This document shows, piece by piece, positions 59,233-64,000 of a DNA stretch of 64,000 bases. Every line of letters begins with the position of its first letter. The stretch's first letter is position 1. The position numbers and the translations under genes are program-made. Under the pieces are notes generated by a model. It was not told the DNA's origin. It was given only the letters and a program-made list of their open reading frames with translations, and did no database searches. Source of the stretch: Plazaster borealis (Eukaryota > Echinodermata > Asteroidea > Forcipulatida > Labidiasteridae); assembly GCA_021014325.1 (NCBI GenBank), contig CM037462.1, positions 17,628,135-17,692,134 of the forward strand, written 5' to 3'.

Positions 59233-61480
59233 ATGAAGTTCTTCTCTCAACTGTCACTATTGTTGTGGAAGAACTTTACTCTACGTCGTAGACAGAAGGT
59301 AAGCACATAAAGCACTCATAGTCCAATGATTCAACAGTAAACCTTGCCGCTACCAGGCCCGCAAGAGCAGGGGGTGCTGTGGGTGCTGCAGCACCCCCAA
59401 CTTTTTGGATGGGGTGCTGGAATATACTTAAAGGCCCTGTACACTATTGGTAAGATCGAAAAACACTTGTAAATGTTCACAGATTCACACATAACTTACA
59501 TGATTGATTTAAAGTAAGTAATGGTTAAAAGGGTTCCTTAAAATATTTCTGTCTAAAATGCTATCGTTTCTGAGAAATGACTAAAACAATAGTTTTTATC
59601 ACTGGGATATTTTGAAAAAACAGAAAACACATAAGGTCTCTTTTCATTATTTTCCGTGATTTTGATGACCAATTTAGCTCAAACTTTCACAGGTTTGTTT
59701 GTTCATGCATACGTTAAATCACACAAAATGTGGACACTGATTTTGAGGTGGTACCAAAAGTGTACAATACCTTTAAGCACCCTCTACTTTTAGTAAATAA
59801 GTTTTGATTAATTTATATTTTTCGACCCCATCCCCATCGCTCGAGTTTGCTGAAAAGATGTTTAGTTGTCAAGACTCTTGCAGTAAATTACTAGAATCCA
59901 GGTTCAAATTTGAAAAGAAACCGGTACCCAAGGCTTGTTATTTAGGTACAATTATCATCCTCTCCGTTAATATTGTCTTTGATAACATATTATTTCAGGT
60001 TAAGAAGTAATACATAAAGTCCCTAGGGAACAACAAGTGCCTCTCGTTAACGGCTACTGTTGATTTTTATGGCGACGTTTTTGTATAAGGATGAACACAA
60101 TAGATGTTGAAGGCTTTTACCTGGCATCGAATGCTCCTACTGGTTAATTGCCAAGTCATAAGTTTTTGACATTTTCGTGATGATGAAAGAAAATGACCCG
60201 TAATTTTTATAGCGATTATTTTTTTAAAGGATAAATACAATGTTTGTAAATGTTTTGATAGATCATTATTAATTTCCCCCTTCACAGTTGACTTTTAAAA
60301 TTATAATAACGATGAAGTTATTTGGCTTTAATGTAATTTCCGTTCATCATCCTGATAAATGTCAAAAACTTATGACTTAGCAATTAATCAGTAAGGCATT
60401 TGATGCCATGTAAAAGCCTTCAACAACGACGTCCTAGTTTCGAATATGTAACAGCTTGCTCTTGTTTGCACTGGTACGTCAAGGATCAAAACGATTGCCA
60501 TTTATTGCATGTTCTTTATGGTCAAACGTGAAGCGAAAATAAAGGTCAGCTTTAAAAAATATATATATTTTTCTAACACTTGTGATATTTTGTACAACTT
60601 ACAATTACTAAATCAAGCTTTTTTATAATTCAAACCGTATTCAATTAAAACATCGCAATACGAGTTCTTTTTAAAAACAATTGCCTCAATACAAGCTGTA
60701 GCTGCTATTCGAGGTGCAGCGCCGTAACAAAGGTAACATTTTATGGGGGCACAAGGGGGTGCACCATTTTTTCTGGGGGACACTTCTGGCCAAGTTTCCG
60801 TTTCCCTTTTCAGCGACTTTGTTAATGTACTTTACTAGGTTTTTATAAGATAATCTTGCGTATAGTGCAAAAACAAATTGTCTGCGTGTAAATGGAAAAA
60901 TAGTTTAAAAACATCGAAATTATCACATTAAACTAATCTGTAACATTTTACTCTGGAAATTCCCAATTCCTAAAGTTCACTTGCGCGTACGGTCGGGCTA
61001 AAAAATTGGCTTATATACTGCCCATGAAGCCATCAATTTTGGCGACGCAACAAAATTAAATACTGAAGTCCATTGAATGGCTTTTTTTTCAAACCTCGGC
61101 TTTGACTTCGGCTCGCCGTGCAGAATGTAAACTGCTCCAAAACTGATGACTGAGCCCAAGCCGGAGTCCAAGCCCAAGCCGAAGTTTGAAAAAGGCTAAA
61201 ACATAGGACGCTTCACAGCGTCGTTTCCAAAACTGCCCGTTTGCCCAAACGAGGCAAGGTGGTGTCACGGCGAACAAGGTTTCTTTAAGTTCTTTACTTT
61301 TGTTTGAAACATTTTAGTCTTTTTAGCAGGCAACCATTTTCCTTAGATTTTGCGCTGGTTAAATTTATTTATTTTCTTCTTTTAAGTTTCGTCTCGTCAT
61401 TGAGTTGGCATGGCCAATTGTCATCTTCCTCATTTTGGCACTCGTCAGACGAGGTGAAATGCCCATTCCCAAGCATGAAT
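59233..61480 (+). CDS. ABCA-family transporter, first coding exons (5' partial)
   Basis: Two coding exons are visible. The leader/coding exon 58,725-59,298 has its ATG at 59,233 (ACAAGATGA) and encodes MKFFSQLSLLLWKNFTLRRR then QK. The next exon, 61,387-61,480, encodes FRLVIELAWPIVIFLILALV and a short RRGEMPIPKHE segment, ending in phase 1. LLLWKNFTLRRR followed by an ELAWP-type first membrane helix is the hallmark N-terminus of ABCA1/ABCA4/ABCA7-type full transporters, which move phospholipids or sterols across membranes using two ATP-binding cassettes. The HEC at the end of the second exon, if continued, would match the ABCA1 pattern. The ATP-binding cassettes lie beyond the window, so subfamily placement is provisional. 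Confidence 0.85.
59432..59772. mobile_element. TTAA-flanked short transposon, family B, second copy
   Basis: TTAA at 59,428-59,431 and 59,773-59,776. It is collinear with 25,439-25,780 (AGGCCCTGTACACTATTGGT at the left, ACCAAAAGTGTACAATACCT at the right). It lies in the ABCA-like intron. Confidence 0.85.
60106..60431. mobile_element. Fold-back element, arms of about 88 bases
   Basis: GTTGAAGGCTTTTACCTGGC through CATAAGTTTTTGACATTTTC (left arm, about 60,106-60,178) is mirrored by the right arm (about 60,357-60,431; GTCAAAAACTTATGACTTAG to GTAAAAGCCTTCAAC). About 150 bases of A/T-rich sequence separate the arms. Confidence 0.75.
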
Positions 61481-62460
61481 GTAAGTAAATTTTTAATTTT
61501 TTTATTTTATTTGGGGTTGAACAAAGAAAAGTCCCTCGTGGTTTATTACTTGATATTCTTTTTTATAATACTTTCTTCCAGAACTTATCATTGTCCAAAA
61601 TCACAACATTTTTACTTCAAAATTCATTTGGGAAAAGTGTGTAGCAGTTGTCAATTTTGTCAAATTTTATATAGAAATGATATTTTCCCGTTTCAAACAG
61701 CAAGTAAGTCAAACCCTAATTAACTGGGGCAAAGCTGCTAAGCAGAAGCTACGTTTCTGTGCAAATAATTAGCAGGGTAATAATTAGCAGGGTACCAGTT
61801 CCAAAACTGTTAATTAGATTTTAACTTTGCTGCTTGTGACCTGTTTACTGAGACTAAGCAAAAAGCAAAATTACAAACTTACTAAATTGTAGAACCTATA
61901 TCTGCCCAACTACAAGATTTATCATGGAACACGTGTGCTGTGAACTGCCCATCTACAGGAAAACCTAGTGTGTACTCTCGTTACCAGTGATATAAGATGA
62001 AAAACTTGGCAAAATATATAACATTACAGGGTTCTCCCCAGGAATTGTTTTCAAAACTGTGGAGCATTCTAAACCCAAATTTTTGGATGTTTGGCCGAAA
62101 CCGCTGAATGTTTTCTTCTTGGTGTTTATTGGTTTTAAAACAGGCTGGGGAACAAAAGCTACCCTGGACCTGGAGGTTGATTGATTAATGTTCATCGATA
62201 TTTTATCAATTTTTGTAAATATTGATATATGTGTACTGTCAATTTGAATATATTTATAACATTTTGTATCATTCTGTGATTTATGGCAGCATTGAAATAA
62301 ACGAAACAGTTTTTTGTCGGTATGTTTATTTTGCAAGGCAGTAAATAATGACTTTTTAGTGTATGTTAAGTAGCATGAGTGCTACAAATGTGCGAACTGG
62401 GGTAGTTTTTATATTCACTGTGACCAGTCAGGTGGATGGGTTTAATTAATGCAAATTAAT

Positions 62461-62885
62461 ACATGTAGGGAGCCATTCCGAATAGTCAATGTGGGTAGGT
62501 GGGGTCAAAAGAAATAACTGAAATTAAATTCGAAATTCAGTTTTATTAAAAAAGAAATTATACATATTTTAACAAATGAAAAAGAGAGAATACCCAGATG
62601 GCCAAGATCGTCTTCATTCCTGATTAAACTACAAAGTTGTTTGTTTCTTAAAGCCAGGAAAAACCATTGAAAACTACAGATGTTCGAGACCTTTGATCTA
62701 AAATATGTTCTTCAGTCAATGAAGAAAAAAGTATAACGTTCTTCAGTCACTGAAGAACAAAGTATTGCCTCAAATGAACCAAAAATTCAGCATATACATG
62801 TACATTATATTATGAAGCCATTCAATATTTAAAATATTTGAATTGTTTTAACATTGACTACTCTGAATGGCCCCTACAAATGTAG
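62461..62885. mobile_element. Inverted-repeat element in the ABCA-like intron
   Basis: The left end ACATGTAGGGAGCCATTCCG, then AATAGTCAATG; the right end CATTGACTACTCTGAATGGC, then CCCTACAAATGT, its approximate inverse. The middle has a doubled GTTCTTCAGTCA.TGAAGAA motif (about 62,708-62,760). Confidence 0.65.
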
Positions 62886-63280
62886 GATAGTTTTACAATG
62901 TACATAAAAACCCTTACAGACTAGGCAGTTTGGTTAGCAAACATGTGTGTCACTCCACACACAATTGTTTGGAATAAGATCAAAATGCCTGACTCAGAGA
63001 TACATTTAAAGCACATTTGTTCTTGAAGGCCTATTTGGGTCTTTTGGCACCAGTCCTTTTGAAATACTACTTCATAGCAATAATAGACCTTATTGTTTGC
63101 ATCCCCGCCATCGCTTAGGTAAAAAACGATGACGAAACAAAACATGGAACAAGACAGATACGCGGCGCACAAAGCAGATGCCAATGAACAAGCGCCTTTT
63201 GACCTCTAAGCGAGGGCATCCTACTGAAATGACGTCATGTGCATAAGGTCTATTGGATATAAACGGATTTGGGTCTTTAA

Positions 63281-63650
63281 AGGGATTGTATACGTTTGGT
63301 AAATAAAAATCACTGTTTGTTTCAATCTTATATTTTTGTAGATATACCATAAAACTAACTTGTGAAAATTTCTATTCAAAAGGTGGTAGCGTTTTTGAGA
63401 TATAGCTGAAAATCTTTTATGTCCACGCAGGAAGAATAATCTGCAATTTGAATACACAATCTGAGAACACACTTCTCAGATTCAAATTTGTTTGGGATAA
63501 AAAGTGATATCTTTTTCTGTAACCGCAGTACTTCAAAATGAAAAGTTTCTCAAAATGCATTATACTATCCAAAGCTGCCGTACCTCTTACTGAATCAGTT
63601 TTTATTGCCATTAATTTTCAGAGTCATTACCAAACGTATATCGTAGGAGG
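63281..63650. mobile_element. TTAA-type short transposon, family C, copy 3
   Basis: The left flank TTAA is 63,277-63,280; the body is collinear with 53,345-53,746 up to CATTACCAAACGTATA. The right end runs into another dispersed repeat (63,645-63,850), so it is truncated or interrupted there. Confidence 0.65.
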
Positions 63651-63850
63651 TCCTGTATACAAGGCGACCCTGAAATCGAGGCAAATCTTTTTCCTCTCTG
63701 CGCGCGATGTAAATAGTCCCTAGATACAATTTGTGTGGTTTGACTTGTCAAGCAAAGAGTCTCCTCTCCTTCGACCAAAACTTAGAAACATGTAAGGCTC
63801 CACTGGTTAGTTGCACTTGTAAAAATGCAAAAAGTTGTGGTATTTTTGGC
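63645..63850. repeat. Dispersed repeat shared with 19,867-20,095
   Basis: Collinear with the earlier copy, including GGAGGTCCTGTAT, GAGTCTCCTCTCC and GTTGCACTTGTAA. It interrupts the end of the family C element. Confidence 0.5.
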
Positions 63851-64000
63851 ATTTCTACAAGGTACAAAAATATGTCATACTGTCGGGGCCATAAAAAAAA
63901 ATAGCCCACCGAAAAAGTTTCATCAAACACTTTTTCAATTCACAATTCACGATGATCAAATCAGTGACTGAACATTCTGCTGAGCATTCTGGGGAAAAAA

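Noticed and set aside
61304..61723. 139-codon plus-strand open frame
   Set aside because: It overlaps the second ABCA coding exon in a different frame; the ABCA frame with flanking splice sites is the supported reading.

Overview
This is a eukaryotic, intron-rich, AT-rich and repeat-rich nuclear window. The gene content (NEK8 with an RCC1 half, the U2 snRNP protein U2A', an ABCA-type transporter, a multi-module LRP-like receptor, an intronless class A GPCR), the tRNA-derived SINEs and the many TAGGCCTA-containing short transposons suggest a marine invertebrate deuterostome, most likely an echinoderm. That assignment is inference. No bacterial operon, CRISPR array or complete rRNA/tRNA gene is visible.

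Region 1 (1-15,800, + strand) is the interior of an LDL-receptor-related gene. A seven-exon block (EGF, two LDLa repeats, EGF, six-bladed YWTD propeller) occurs twice in full, and the first exon of the block occurs a third time. Each block is in frame (456 and 455 codons) with matching splice phases, and the introns are also homologous, so this is a recent intragenic tandem duplication. Different transposons have landed in each copy. The third copy ends in a rearranged intron carrying a near-perfect 79-base palindrome, and its second exon is missing.

Region 2 (15,800-32,300) is mostly intergenic: short transposons, SINE-derived minisatellites, decayed LINE fragments and fold-back elements. 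It contains one clear gene, an intronless rhodopsin-like GPCR (23,786-24,772), plus a candidate short first exon at 20,785.

Region 3 (32,371-46,575, + strand) is a complete 15-exon NEK8 gene of 704 codons. Region 4 (48,881-56,533, - strand) is a complete 9-exon SNRPA1 (U2A') gene of 268 codons, convergent with NEK8. Region 5 (about 56,900 to the right edge, + strand) is the 5' end of an ABCA-family transporter gene, arranged head to head with SNRPA1 across a compact putative bidirectional promoter. Its leader carries several upstream ORFs and the gene runs off the window.

The conserved genes are ordinary in architecture. The most unusual material is the LRP module duplication with locally concentrated amino-acid changes, the palindromic breakpoint, and a datable set of nested or copy-specific transposon insertions. 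I did not find convincing evidence for a wholly new biological system.
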